DNA from: Prillingera fragicola
Lineage: Eukaryota; Basidiomycota; Tremellomycetes; Trichosporonales; Trichosporonaceae
Length of the DNA stretch: 64,000 bases
Reading direction: 5' to 3'
NCBI GenBank assembly: GCA_002335605.1
Contig: BEDY01000003.1
Location: 1,178,001 to 1,242,000, forward strand
Shown: piece after piece, positions 46,185-58,434 of the stretch
Position numbering within the stretch: position 1 is the first letter of the stretch
How the letters are laid out: the number at the start of each line of letters is the position of its first letter
The notes under the pieces: model-generated
Databases searched by the model: none
What the model saw: the letters and a program-made list of their open reading frames with translations, nothing else
Told to the model about the DNA's origin: nothing
Program-made: the position numbers and the translations under genes

Positions 46185-48892
46185 GATGGAGGTGGAGGTG
46201 TGTGGCGGAGATAAGAGAATCGGTTCTGAGCTTTGGTTGTTGTCGTTGTGGTCTTGTGCAGAGACCAATGCACTAGATGTTCTGGTAGTTGCAGTGGAAA
46301 GGATGAAGAAGTGTGTAAGCATGAAAGTTAGCTCGAGTCAGTCGATGTAGATATACCTGGTCAGCCGGAGAAGATGCGCGAACTGTTCCGGCCCGAGCCA
46401 CTGAATCTGAGTTCGGGATTACAGTTCCGGGCTAAATCCGGGGAATCAACATGCGCGCCATCCACCACCACTGCAGGGCGGGGTGAGTCTACGCCATGCA
46501 CCGCACTCAGAAAGGTTGAATTGGAGCTCAAGCACACCTTGAGCGACGTCTTGAGAGAACAACGCAAAAGTGGAGCTCCACGTGGCGTGTAGCACAGTGC
46601 GCAGCTGGTTGTCGCTGGTTGTCCTGGAATACCTCCGCTCGGTGGGGTGGAGGAAGGGAACCATCAACCTACGGAGCTGAGCTTCCAGTCGAACGGTCCG
46701 GGGGCGACGACTGGTGCTCCACACAGGGAGGGCGTACTGTAGCACGTCCTGACGCGTCCTGATAGCGACATGTGGAGCATTCTCGGGTGGGCTATGCTGT
46801 CATTGGGCAGGGCAGTTGAGGTATGCTGGCGCTTACAAGGTGCTCGGAGTGACTGTAGGTCGCCGATCATTAGAACCGGGTCATGCATATATCGACGTCG
46901 CCTTTTGCTGTCGAGTTTGTTTTCCCCTTTGTTTATTCTTTACGTCGACATTTTGACAGAGAAGCAAGTAGTGTTGTAACACTAAACCTGCGAGTCATCA
47001 GAAACAGTGTGCAACAACAACACACTTGCCTGTCTTTGCCCCCATCTACCCACCGACCTCGCTCATTGTCTCCCCATCCGCCAAGACGGGATACGGCGCT
47101 CCGCCATGCTCCAACTACACACATTCTCCCCTGCCCGCTTCTTCCCCAATCTCATGCGCAGAAACCCATCCAACAGTACCGTTCAGTGCGTCAGCGACGC
47201 TGCCAGCATGCCCAGCATCGATTCCGCCACGTTTACCCGTCACAAGTCCGCCGATAACGCGAAAGAGTGATCGACAGGGGGCAGGCCGTAAGGTAACAAT
47301 CAGGTCCGCCGATAAAAAGGTCCCCGGGTCCGACGCTTCGGAGGCGGATTGGGCGCGAGAGCCACAGCGCCACCGATGCTACGGACGCGAAGAAGGCTGG
47401 CATCGTCGGACTGTCGCCAACGGGCCACCGCCGCTACGGCCACATCGTTCTGGGCTGCGGCTGGACCTGCCCCTGTCGTGATCTGCAGTGTGCCGTGCCT
47501 ACCGTCCTGCTGATGTCTCACGGTCTGGTGGCGGCAGACCCCTTCTGCCGACGCCGCCGAGACACACCACATGTCTGCGGATGAGCTGGCCATCGCTGTC
47601 CTTTAACGACACTAACTTTGAGTCCGAACAAGACCCAAGGGCTGCTGACAACAAGGGCAGCTCAGGAGCAGAGGGGAGCGCCAGAGTTTGCTTTTAATCT
47701 GCAGCCGAGCCTCACAGCGGTCTCTGCATGTGCAGGCGACGGGGCATGGCGCGGGGGGTTTGGCGAAATAACCTCCCGTGACCCGCGGGAACGTTTTGCC
47801 GTCCTCCAACGCCGGCATAGTTTCCGTCGTGAAACGACGAGGCGCACAGCAGTGGTTCTGGTATTGTGGGGCTTCCAGGCGCAGAACAGTGCTTTCGTCA
47901 CGTTCTGATGCCAGGCAGAAAGCCCGCAGATGCTACCCCTCATATGGCCGCCTCTCCCTTGCTCCTCCGGGATAGTGACTAGCGTGAGAGTAGTTGGAGC
48001 TGCTATCGTTTGAAAGGTGACAGAATGACTTCATTGCACGGTGGATATGGCGCACACAGACACCGACGGGTCCAGGGAGATAGAAGCTGAGCAGCTGGCT
48101 GGCGGGCTGCTCGAACCCCTGACCTGTGGCCTGTGGCGCTACACCCCAAGGATGGGACGGGTTGATTAAAAGCATAGCAGCACAGGCATTTGTGCAGCTC
48201 AGGGGCTCACGTCAGGATGCAGAGGCCGGAACAGAGGGACAGCGCAGACAGGAGGGGAACAGGAGGGGATGAAGAGGTGGTGCCTAGAGGGCATGGCAGC
48301 AGTCATTCCACAGGAGGCGCGGCCCCGTATGTGCGTCGTCTCGTGACCGTGTGTCCCATGTTTTCCACGGTGCTCAATTTCCCATTCGTAGTAGTGGGTG
48401 GGCAGGGCTTGCATGCGTGTTGCGCACAGCTGCCGTACCCTTGGGGTGTGTATGTCAGTTGTGGCGAATGGTCGCGCATAAACTCTGCAGACACACGAGA
48501 GACCTGCCCAAACCAATAAAACTGTCCCCATCCTCTGGTCTCCCTCCGGCGACACAAGAGGACCAAGCAAGAGCCCCTAGATCAGATCCTTTAAAGAGAG
48601 CAGAGACAGTACGACAAGATCTCCGTTCTTTACAGTTTCACTCTCTCACTCCGCCAACTGCGAGGACCATCGACTTGCTCCTCTCCCTCCAGTCGACCTC
48701 TTCTACGTTAGCGCCCTTCTTTTCTTGCACTTGCACTTGTTCGGCCATCTTGACATACCTGCCCCCACCCGTGCATCGACGCAGCACACCCTGGACGACA
48801 GTGCCACCCTTTCCTGGGTGCACGCCTTTTGCTCCCGCGCGCGCCTACACCCTATCTATCCGCCCAGCGCTTAGCGCTGGCTGGGCAACACG
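46185..48892. other. 2.7-kb divergent region between the DUF1338 and Zn2Cys6 genes
   Basis: Both promoters lie here. A 12-bp direct repeat GTCCGCCGATAA occurs at 47246-47257 and 47304-47315, and a pyrimidine-rich stretch at about 48640-48800 is a likely leader of the transcription factor gene. One small open frame at 47106-47270 is listed separately with low confidence. Long upstream regions are common for regulators. Confidence 0.4.
47106..47270 (+). CDS. Possible small open reading frame (54 residues)
   Basis: ATG at 47106 follows a CAACAACAACAC-containing pyrimidine-rich leader-like stretch, and the frame stops at 47270. The predicted peptide starts with MLQLHTFSPARFFPNLMRRN, which is basic and could pass for a mitochondrial presequence, and ends with SATFTRHKSADNAKE. 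There is no intron or homology that I recognise, and the open frame is short enough to occur by chance. It may also be an upstream exon or an uORF of the regulator gene downstream. Confidence 0.15.
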   Translation: MLQLHTFSPARFFPNLMRRNPSNSTVQCVSDAASMPSIDSATFTRHKSADNAKE

Positions 48893-51283
48893 ATGTCACC
48901 CATCCCTCCAACTACACCTCAAACCAGCCAACTCTACGGTTCTTCTGCATCCATTTCACCAAAGCAAGTCATGGGCTCAGACCGATCAGACAGCCCTCAA
49001 GCATCAACATCAGGTGGCAAGCGGAAGCGGAGTCGAGCAGGTTGCTACACCTGCCGTAGGCGCAAGGTAGGTACCCTCTGGGACTCGACACACGGCTTGT
49101 CGGCCAACTCTACATCCCTTGCCAGCCCATGCACAGCAACAGAAGGCTGACAATATATCAGAAGGCATGCGACAGTGCCCGCCCAGTGTGTGGCTCATGG
49201 TGAGTGTGCCAACAAAACCTTGCCCAGCGCAGCCAGCTCATGCACCTCGCAGCACCCGCCTGGGCATTCCATGCGTCTTCCCCAAACTCTACCGAAACGC
49301 CAAAGGCGAACTCGTCCCATCCCCCCAACCCAACGGCCGCACCAAGCGCCTTCGTGAGTTTCTCCAATGTACATACATACTGACTGTGACAGCTCGAGAG
49401 TCTGATTCGCCAGAAGAACATACTTCCAGCCTGCCAGGTCCCAGTCAGCCAGCATGGAACACTTCTCCGACGTCAGTTACTGGCCAACAAAACAACTGGT
49501 CGGCGCAGAGTATGCCATCCGTGGGGAGTACTGTGTACCCACTAGAGGATGCCGACGACGCAGCCACTGTGCACACTGGCTTCCCGAGTAGCGGGCTGCC
49601 AATGCCACCAGCAGTTGCAGCGGGGGCAGCTGCCGTCCATCGCTCGGGTGGCGGCGAGGGTAGTTTGGGGCCAGGCAGCGCAGACGGCGATCTGTCTTCA
49701 GAGGCACTTGATGCGTTCCTGGCTAGTTTGGGAGACACGGAGGGGGGGCAGGGCTGGGTGTGGCCGCTGTTTACGGACTCGTCGCTGGGGCTCGATCTAG
49801 GGCAGCAAGGCAACCCAGATCACACTGGTGCTTCGGCCACGACAGCACCAACGGCGTCGTCCCAAGCTGCATACGGCTCAAACGCCAACAATAATCATAG
49901 CAACCTCTTCCTCCCCAACAAGATGGTGACGGCTGCTGCAGTACTGGAACACCTACCTGCCCTGTACGACGTGGGTACATATTGTGATTCTATGTAGCTG
50001 ATGAAATCCCTACAGTATTGGGTTAATTCATGGTCTCATGTCCTCTCTGTTCTGGGCCCAGGGCATAACCCTGTGGTGAATACCATGTTGCCGGTAGTGC
50101 AGCGCTCGCCCCTCGTTATGTGTGCACTCATTGCCTGGGCCGCCACCCACCGTGCTAACATTGGCCACCCTTACGAGGACGTGGCTCGGCTCGCGTCCGA
50201 TACGACTGAACTGCAGATTGATCAAATTAATATTGATCGCGACCTCACCGAGGACGAAAAGGAAGAGTACATGTGGACGCTTCTTATCCTTGGCGGTCTC
50301 GAGATTGTTCGAGGAGATGTCAAGGGCTGGGTTACTCGACTTCCCATGACCAGGCGACTGCTCAGCAAGACTCTGGACTCTGTCGATTTCAGATCATCTC
50401 AAACGTGGCAAAGCCTTGCATACAACTGCGTCTACCATGACGTCCAGGCGTGCGTTACACAGACCGGCAACCCTGGCTTCCCTCTCAAAATGTACGACCG
50501 CATCCTCTCAATGGATGACCTGGAGATGGACTGTTACATGGGAGCCACTAGGAGGCTGTACCCGGTGAGTCACACGCACACACACACATAATCTCCTCGG
50601 CGTGTTTTGCTCAGCTGACCTTGAAACCTAGTTTTTAATGGAGATTGGTACCCTCGCAGGTGACGTTGACGAGGTCCTGAAACGGTCAGAATCACCTGAG
50701 CGCAACAATACCCTGTCCGAACTGCTCGCCAAACAGGAGAGTATTCTCGTGCGTTTGCGGGCTGCGCCTATTCCATCGGGTTTGTTTTCGCATCCCCTTC
50801 CTATTGGCACGGACCGTTCTCTCCTTATCGTCTCTTTTGAGACGTACCGATTGGCGGCCGAAATGTTCATGCGCCAAGCTGTCATGCACTGCGCTTCGTC
50901 TGACCTGAGCTCTCGCCTGCTCGCCGCTCGCATCATGTGCAACATTCGTGCCATTATGGGTACGCCAAACGAATCTCAGATGATGCTCCCACTATTCCTC
51001 GCCGGTGTATGCACGTCGAAAGAGCAGATGCGAGCCGAGATCCTCGCCATCTTCACCAAATTTTCCGAGCGAGTGCAGGTGCGCAACGTCTTTACAGTTG
51101 TCAACCTACTCCTCGAGGTATGGAAGCGTGATCCTGAGGGTGACCGCTACGTCGATTGGCGTAAGCTTTCAGAAGAGGTCAGTACACCAATGCCGTTACC
51201 TCCGGCGCTGGGATCTGCGGGTGCAATGGCTTTGCGAGCAATGGCTGACGACGCAGTCTGGTGTGGCACTGTCCTTCGCGTAA
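48893..51283 (+). CDS. Zn2Cys6 (Gal4-type) transcription factor with fungal-specific regulatory domain
   Basis: Exons 48893..49066, 49162..49199, 49253..49353, 49393..49970, 50016..50564, 50632..51177 and 51257..51283 give 670 residues. The binuclear zinc cluster near residues 50-78 fits C-x2-C-x6-C-x6-C-x2-C-x6-C exactly (CYTCRRRKKACDSARPVC, then GSCTRLGIPC) once two introns are removed, which is strong support for these junctions. A Ser/Gly/Pro-rich linker follows. The C-terminal 350 residues form the helical fungal-specific domain (VMCALIAWAATHRANIGHPY, MWTLLILGGLEIVRGDVKGW, YDRILSMDDLEMDC). I chose the 79-nt last intron because it ends the protein at SGVALSFA, a typical place for this family; reading through instead adds over 100 low-complexity residues. 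The target genes are unknown. Confidence 0.85.
50571..50589. repeat. CA dinucleotide microsatellite in an intron
   Basis: An imperfect (CA)n run follows directly after the GTGAGT donor in intron 5 of the Zn2Cys6 gene. Confidence 0.7.
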
Positions 51284-54262
51284 CGGGAGGAAGGAGCAAG
51301 ACGAGGAGGAGGTATGTGTGGCGGGCAGACACAGGGAACGGATGCAACGACCCCAGGGCGGAACCCCGGGAACGCAAACCAGGCGAGGCACCGACTCTGC
51401 CTGGTGGGCCACTGTGGGGCACATGGCTGTGGCGGTCTAGTTTGGTTGTCTGGGCAATCCGAGGAAAAGAGGCATTTTTGGGCGTTTGTGATTTGGCTTG
51501 TAACTTTCCCAATGCAGATATGCCCAAGGGACCGGACAGACACACAACCCAAAGCACAGCCAAGACAACAGAGTTTGGAAAGTGTGATTGTGATTGGAAG
51601 GGGGAGAGGAAAAGGTGGCGCTTTGGTGAGACGAAGGGGGAAGGGACGCCTGTGTGATGCCCATGTGTGATGCGCAGACGCCTTGTGTGATCGACAGCTG
51701 ACCCAGATTCACAGCCGACCCTACCGAACCTGTGGGCAACGTCTCACTGTTGAATCCACCACATCGTCCATCCTACTTGGTCGACCGCGATAACAGTGAT
51801 TTTTTTGGAGCAATGCAAGCTTAATGACAAAATGTACAATGGAGAAAGCGATGCTTGGACCACCACCAATTCGTTGTGCAGTGCTTGCCGCCGACTCCGC
51901 CGATTAGCCTGGGAACACTCCTTGCCGGAACGCGGCCGACCGCTATTTGCGCGTCCGCCCGCTTTGATACATGCAAAAAATGGCCTAAGCACACTCAAGA
52001 CTCTCTGGCATGTGCTCCATTGTACTTCATGCCTGCAGATGACGATCTTCGGCGGTGAAGAGCTGAGCGCCGCGTCCCCGAGCTGCAGGATGACGACTCT
52101 CTCCCCCCATCTCTCCATCGACCAACGTGGCATCAAGCGTCCACATTCACACCACTGCGACCGATTCTTTGAGCTCTCGACGCTGTCAGAACTTCATGTC
52201 ACCTCCTCAGCAACACACTTGCTCTGCAGACGTCGCGGACGTCGCTCTCGTCACGCGGAGGCATCTCCGCCGAAGCTCAGTTCAAGGCACGCGCGGTCAT
52301 GGAGGGAGCCACCACCACCTCCATCACGGCCGCTGCAGCGATGTTCTCTGCCGTTCATGTGCTCCATCCAGCTCTGCAAAAACGTAAGGTTGGACACAGT
52401 GCTGCATTCGAATGGTAGTCAGTATCAGTGAGTGTCCAGCACCGTTCTGAGGGGGGAGGGAGTGTCGTCTTTGGAGGAAGCGGCCGCTCCGTTATTGGGC
52501 ACGAGGGTGCGGCGTCGTTGGTTTTCCGTCGGGCTACTGTTCTTGTCTCCCCTTGTCGCCGCAGAAACAACTTGGAGGCTGTTTTCGGGCATTGCAAAGT
52601 CTACAAGCACCTCAGATGCTCTCAACTCCTCTCCTCGTCGACTAGAGTCATTCGGGTGGTTCTGTTCTGTATCCTGTGTCCGCAGGCGCAGCGATATTTC
52701 CCAGCGTCGCGCCTAACCACAACGCCTATGTCCTCGAGGCCATCGGCCGCTGCCAGCAAATCCCAGCAAATGTTCATTCAGTGTTCAATGGCTCGATGGA
52801 GTCTCAGTCGGTTGGCGTCTCCTGGTCGGATGACTCTCTTTCGGTCTTCCAACGTTGACATGACACGTGTATTGCATCACTGACATCGATTATCGGTTAG
52901 CTGATCAGCTGCTACTGATGGCTTCTTTCTAGATTCGAGAAACAGGAAGCCACAGCAATCTCTGGACATGGTCCACCACACGCACATCACCGCCGATGGC
53001 ATGACCCCACCGAGCTCATTCCGTCGCCACTCATCATTGGACCTCAGTGTACGTTCGATCTTTTCCTTCAAAGCTCGATAACTTGATCTGGGTACACTTT
53101 AGGCTGGTCCATGACTTTCCAATCTTACGTCTCCTGTCCCAACTGGAGCGCAACTCATAACACCTCGGGCACTTTCAACGCCACCACCTGATGCCCTGTC
53201 GCCAACGCCGAACGCAGACACTAGCTTTTTGACCGGCCTCCGACTTTCATTTTACGACAGAGGGGGTACCATTTCTGTTCCTAGTTTGAGAAGTCCTGCT
53301 TGGGGACTTGAAGCTTTGCTGGGTAGACCAGATTGCGAGGAAGGGTCCAACTCGCAAACAGTCGCCAGCCCTTAAAGTCATCGAGCTCTTCGAAGTCTCG
53401 TCCCCTAGTCCCTGTGCAAGCCTTGAAACCATGGCTGGGCAAGTACTTCACAGTAAGCGCTGCTAATGAAGGTGCTGTTGTATATTTTTCCCGTCGATGC
53501 ACGAGGATACACCACGGACAGCGCGGGACCTCCCGACGCGACGTCGAAGGATCCTCCCAATGTCGTCGAGCTCGTCCATTCTCTCCTCTTTCGCCTCTGC
53601 ACCGCATTATCAACACCTATCAGGTCTACTCCCATTTTAGGGGATCCGAAACTGTCTCATGCACTGCGTGGGAGTCACCACACCACTTTGCAGGCAGTCC
53701 TGGCGGACGCCGCCCCTGGCGAGCTGCCCTTGCAACCAACCTCATCACATTTCCTCCACTTTTCGTTTCCAACGCCCAGCCAACAATGCGCGACCAAATC
53801 ACGAGTCTCCGAGCACGTTCTTGCTCGTTGTATACGTACACTTCAGCAGCATGCGAACAATGAAGCGGAAAAGTGTCCCTGGTCATGTGGGCGCTTACCC
53901 CACGCGGATTCGCTTAGTCCTATGTACCCAATCTTATCGGATGCGGCATTGGCCGCCTGGTCAACGGAAGTCCGAACCGCGATCTTTTTCCCATTCTGAC
54001 TTGTTTTCAATCGCCAGAACACATGCCCATGCCGTTGGTGTGCTCAGGACGTTTCATAGTGCATGTATATAATGGAGGACCCTCGCTCATCTTTGAGCAA
54101 ATTCCTCGGCTTCTTCGGTGCAAAGGCATGCCGAGATTTCCGGCGCGGTCGGCCCGCGCGTCTGCAGCCTTCCCTGCGACTGACTTCACTTCCAGGCGTG
54201 CTGAGATAGCAGCTCTACATCGTTACTGACACTCTAAGCATCCCAACAGTACCGTATAGGAG
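51284..54262. other. 3-kb unassigned stretch
   Basis: No gene model is firm here. Several plus-strand fragments look coding: around 52250-52385 (frame containing GGISAEAQFKARAVMEGA then HVLHPALQKR), around 52690-52760 (FPSVAPNHNAYVLEAI) and around 52931-53050 after a good branch/acceptor (CTACTGATGGCTTCTTTCTAG). There is also an ATG at about 53560 opening MSSSSSILSSFASAPHYQHL. I could not connect them into one frame-preserving model. They could be a multi-exon gene I failed to resolve, a decayed gene or chance. Confidence 0.3.
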
Positions 54263-55772
54263 ATGCGGTACTACGAAGTAGGTCCACGGCTTCACTGGTG
54301 GATCGACGCCGTCACCTTTCCCCTCGTCCACATCACAGTCCTTCCTGTCACAGCCTTGTTCCACTCGGTCCGCTACTGGCTACCTCCCTACCCTCGTTCC
54401 AGCACGCTTACCTGGCGCCAGTATGTGCTCATCAACATCTGGCGAGTCCGCGCCCAGTGGAGTCATCTGAACTTGGTAAACTATCCCGACCCACTCGCCG
54501 ATGAGATCATGCCCAACGAGCAGTTTGCCGAGGTCGACGTGCGCAAGGTCAACACGCCGCCGGTTAGGGACGAGGTGCCGAGGGTATCAGTACTAAAGGT
54601 CGCTCAGGACAGTGTGAAGCCGTGTGTGATTACGAGCTTCATGCTGAGGGCCAAAGGGGTAAGTTTTGCTGGGTGGCGAGGTGGGCAACAGCCTGTTCAA
54701 CAATAGTGCAGCCCTCAAACAAGATCTGACGACGCGAGCAGATAACGACAAAAGACCTGCTTGCCCCAGCTGGCACCGGAGAACATGCAGTGCTATACAT
54801 TGTGGGAGGAGGATACGCCCATGGTCACCCTCTGAGCACGCATGTCTCGTGCTCCCTCGCCAAGATCACCAATGCGAGGATTTTCTGTGAGCTAACCGAG
54901 CCAGCGTCCAACTGACGCCAGGCGTCAACTATCGCAAGTCTCTTGACGATGCCAGCGCGTTCCCCGCGTCTCTGCTAGACACTCTTGCCGCATGGCAATA
55001 TCTGCTCGATCTTGGATTCGAGCCTAAAGTGAGATTCGTCAAAGTTCTCCGCGGCCATCCGCTGAGACCGCAGAACATCCTGATCAACGGCGAGTCAGCC
55101 GGCGCCAATGCAGCTCTTGCACTCTCTCGCTATCTCACAGACCTTCAAGGCGCTGGATACACAAAATTCGGGCAAGCAGGAGGCCTAGTCCTTCACTGCG
55201 TAAGCCGTCGTCGGCGAAACCAAAACTGACCGGCAGCCATGGGCGGACATGTCGACCTCGTTCCCCTCCCGCTCAACCAACGTCTACATTGTAAATTCCT
55301 TTCAGGTTAAGAAAGCTGACATCAAGGACCACCTAATTGATCTCGACGTAGTGTACACGCCATCGCACACACGGCACTTTACCGACCTCACCAACCCATA
55401 CCTGTCGCCCGCGCTCGCGCCGGCTGGCGACACCCATTTTGCCGCACTGGCGGCCACAAACGTGCCCGTATACATTCTCGCGGGCACTGCAGAGGCATTC
55501 TACGACGAGATTTGTGCTCTAGCGAAGGGGATGCGCGAGGCAGGAATCGACGTGACGTTGCGCGAGGTGAGTCGCCCAGCCGCACTGGCCGCACCCAAGT
55601 GACGATCAAAATTGACCATTAGCTCGACGGCGGCGCACACTCTGACTTTGTGTTTATTGATCGCGATCCCGAATGGGCTGGATGGTCATGGCCCATTGTC
55701 AAGGCTGATTTTGAGTCCTTCTGGGCTCGTTTTGTTGGTGACCACATGCCAGTCTTGGCATCGGCCAAGTAA
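54263..55772 (+). CDS. Alpha/beta hydrolase with N-terminal membrane anchor
   Basis: Exons 54263..54658, 54742..54886, 54922..55028, 55074..55199, 55237..55566 and 55623..55772 give 417 residues. A hydrophobic segment at about 15-40 (DAVTFPLVHITVLPVTALF) suggests a membrane anchor. The hydrolase core begins at IVGGGYAHGHPL, which occupies the oxyanion position where lipase/esterase relatives have HGGG. The nucleophile elbow is INGESAGAN (Ser). The acid is probably in the strand VPVYILAGTAEAFYDE and the catalytic His in LDGGAHSDFVFI. The best fit is the fungal family of steryl acetyl hydrolase/DUF2424-like esterases; the substrate is unknown. All five introns join conserved elements in frame, one being only 35 nt. 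The gene converges on the MFS exporter gene, 169 bp away. Confidence 0.85.
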
Positions 55773-55941
55773 GCGCCGTCACCATCAATGCCCATCCCAC
55801 GAGGCCGACATTGTCGATATCTCGCCATCGACATGCATTGCGACTGCGAGCATAATAGCACCAATGCATTCCATTATCCCTCGAGTCTAAACCTGATTTT
55901 AACAAGATGCTAACCCAAACGCGCTCTAAGCAAAACAATGA

Positions 55942-57961
55942 CTACCTCTTCTCCGTGCCGACCTCGGCCTTCTCCTCGTCTGCCCTGACGCCCTCCAGTT
56001 CCAATGGCGCCTCATACGCCGTCGCGTCGGTGGTGACACTGATCTCGCTCGCAGCCTTCTTGTGCGGCTTGAACCGGCCCATACCCCTCAGCACGACCGC
56101 AGCAATAATGAGGGACGCAAAGGAGCTTCCTGCCGCAAACCAGAACGCGCCGTGCAGGCCCTTGAGCAGGGCAGGGCGATATTCCACTCCCTTTGCCATC
56201 TCCTTGTCCTTGATGCTGGTCTGCACCACGCCGACGAACGCCAGACCCAGAGCTCCGCCGAGCTGGATCAGAGTCTGGAAGATTGCGCCCGCGACAGACT
56301 GTTCCTCGGGCAGCGCGAGGGTGGAGACAAAGATGGAGCCGACGGCCATGAGAAAGTCTGCGCCGACGACCGAGAGCCACATGGCGTTGAACGGCAGGCC
56401 CCAGTAGATGCCGTCTGCTGGTGATACTGCGAAAAAGACGTTTGCCAGGCCGGTCGCGGCAATGCCGATGCAGATGAGCAGCTGGTTGTTGACGAGGTGG
56501 ACAATCTTGGCGACAATGACGTTGCAGATGAGGCCGCAGATGAACGTGGGCATGAATCGCAGCATGGCGCCGATTGTGCCAGTAAGCTGAACTTGTTGGT
56601 AGAAGAGGGTAGCATTGAAGAACACTGCGCCGTCAGCTCAAACTCTTTCCTAGCTTCCGGTGACTCACTCGTTGCGAAACCCATCCACGAGATGCCACCG
56701 ATAATGTACGTCGCGGCAAGACGACCGTTGGCACGAGTCCACAGACCGAGGCGCATGAGAGGGGGGCGCGTGGTGCGTGTCTCGACATAATGCTCCCAGA
56801 AGAAGAACCCGACGACCATGAGCACCGAGATGATCAGCAGGGCGATAATGTATCCGCTCTTCCACCCCTGAGGCGCGTCCTCGCCGTCTGAAATGGCAAA
56901 CTGGAGAAGGACAAGGCCGATTGTGATGATGGCGCCGCCAATGTAGTCGATGCGCCTGTCTGGGTCGAGGTTGCGGTCGGGGAGGACGACGAAGAAGCCA
57001 GCGACCGCAACGAGGGCGGCTGCTGCGGCAAACGCCCAGAGCGCTGCACGCCACGACTTGCTGGATACTGTCAGCCGCCACTCGGACTGTTGGCAACGGG
57101 AACTCACTCTGTGTACTCGACCAGCACGCCACCGACAATGAGACCGAGACCACCTCCAATAGGTCCACCAGCGGAGAAGGCGGCAAAGGCCGAGCTCCTC
57201 GTCCGCCCGTGGAAACTACTCGCAATGATCCCAATAGCGCTGGGAATACTCAATGCACTTCCAACACCTGCCAGTGCGCGAGTCACAATGAGCGCAGCCG
57301 GATTGTTCATGAACCCGCCGATAAAGGTCCAAAGCGCGTTCCACCCGATACCGCTCACAAACACGACCTTGCGGCCATACACATCCGCGACCCTTCCGGC
57401 CAACAAGAGGAAACATCCATTTGTGAGTGCAAAAGCGGACGACACCCATTGCAGTTGACTGTCGGGGATATCGAGCTCCTCGCCAATCTTGGGCAGAGCA
57501 ATGGACAATGCCATACTGCCCGCTCCACCGAGCGCGCTCGCCATGGTCGCGACAGTGACGATCGCAACAGTGCGCGCAGTTGAGATCCGTGCGTGCTCTG
57601 GCGCCTCGGGGGCGACGACGACCACCCCCGGTGCCCCAGCGGGACCCTCGGAGGCCTCCATGGCCAGCTGCGGGGTCACGCCCACGCCGAAAGCGGGGGC
57701 AACGGCAGCGACGCCCGCCATGTCGGATTTCGAGACTGTCGACACCGTCTTGGCGAGGGGGTGCATCGGTTCTGGCTGTGCTGGGGGCTGAGCGTGGTGC
57801 GACTTTTCGAGGGCGGTCTCCTCGGAGGCATCGTAATACTCGGTTGCGCCAGTCGTGCCGGTCGCGACGGATGCCATGGTGCCGGTGCTACCCTGGCGTG
57901 CTGTGCGAGGGGGTACGTGGTCGACGACCCCTGGGTCCTCGCCTGTGCTTTTGCGTGTCAT
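55942..57961 (-). CDS. MFS transporter, DHA-type drug:H+ antiporter
   Basis: Minus-strand exons 57108..57961, 56669..57060 and 55942..56624 (introns 47 and 44 nt) give 642 residues. A hydrophilic Ala/Pro/Val-rich N-terminus of about 110 residues precedes the first membrane segment (VATMASALGGAGSMALSIAL). Motif A of the family is clear: LLAGRVADVYGRKVVF. More than ten hydrophobic segments follow, probably 14, which would place it in the DHA2 group that exports drugs or other small molecules by proton antiport at the plasma membrane. The cytosolic C-terminus is charged. I took the ATG at 57961; a shorter start at MASVATG about 28 codons on is possible and the frame is open further upstream. The neighbouring hydrolase converges with it, which is weak evidence for shared function. 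Confidence 0.88.
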
Positions 57962-58434
57962 TTGGGCGACTCGGAGAACGTGGTGAGAGTGTGGGTAACA
58001 ATACGATGCACAACTTGCTCGGTGTGAGCTCTTTTCGGCCACTGCAGTAGCTTGGCGGTGGGCGGCGGATCGAGCGGCGGCGAGTCGGGTCAAAAGTACC
58101 TGACTATTCTGGCCCGGAATGGATATTCCTCGCTGGCTGACTAGAACAATGTCGTTGTTTATCCGGTCCTTGGTCGCCGCATGCCGCGCAGATCGCACAT
58201 CACCGAACCATTGATCGCCGCGGGTTTGCCGCATTTGATCCCGTCAACGTTGACTTTGACTTCAGCGGTGCAACGCGTCGATGTTGCAAGTTCAAGGTCT
58301 GCTGGTGGGTTGGGATCTGTACGACAGTTTCAAGATTCCGCAGACAAACAGACAACACTTTGCACAAGTTACATAGACATGACTTACCAATTCTGGTCAA
58401 CAACGGGCTCATTACAATTCATTCAGGACGTCCT
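57962..58434. other. Promoter of the MFS gene and 3' flank of the F-box-like gene
   Basis: No gene is supported in these 473 bp. The MFS reading frame remains open upstream of its ATG to about 58234, but with no ATG that improves the protein. Confidence 0.45.

Noticed and set aside
48095..48150. Minus-strand tRNA-like piece (GGGGTGTAGC ... GGGGTTCGAGC)
   Set aside because: A T-loop-like and acceptor-like sequence is present but there is no D arm or anticodon arm and the stems do not close; probably chance.
51284..51657. Read-through extension of the Zn2Cys6 protein beyond 51283
   Set aside because: It needs the last 79-nt intron to be retained and adds low-complexity residues; splicing gives a family-typical end.
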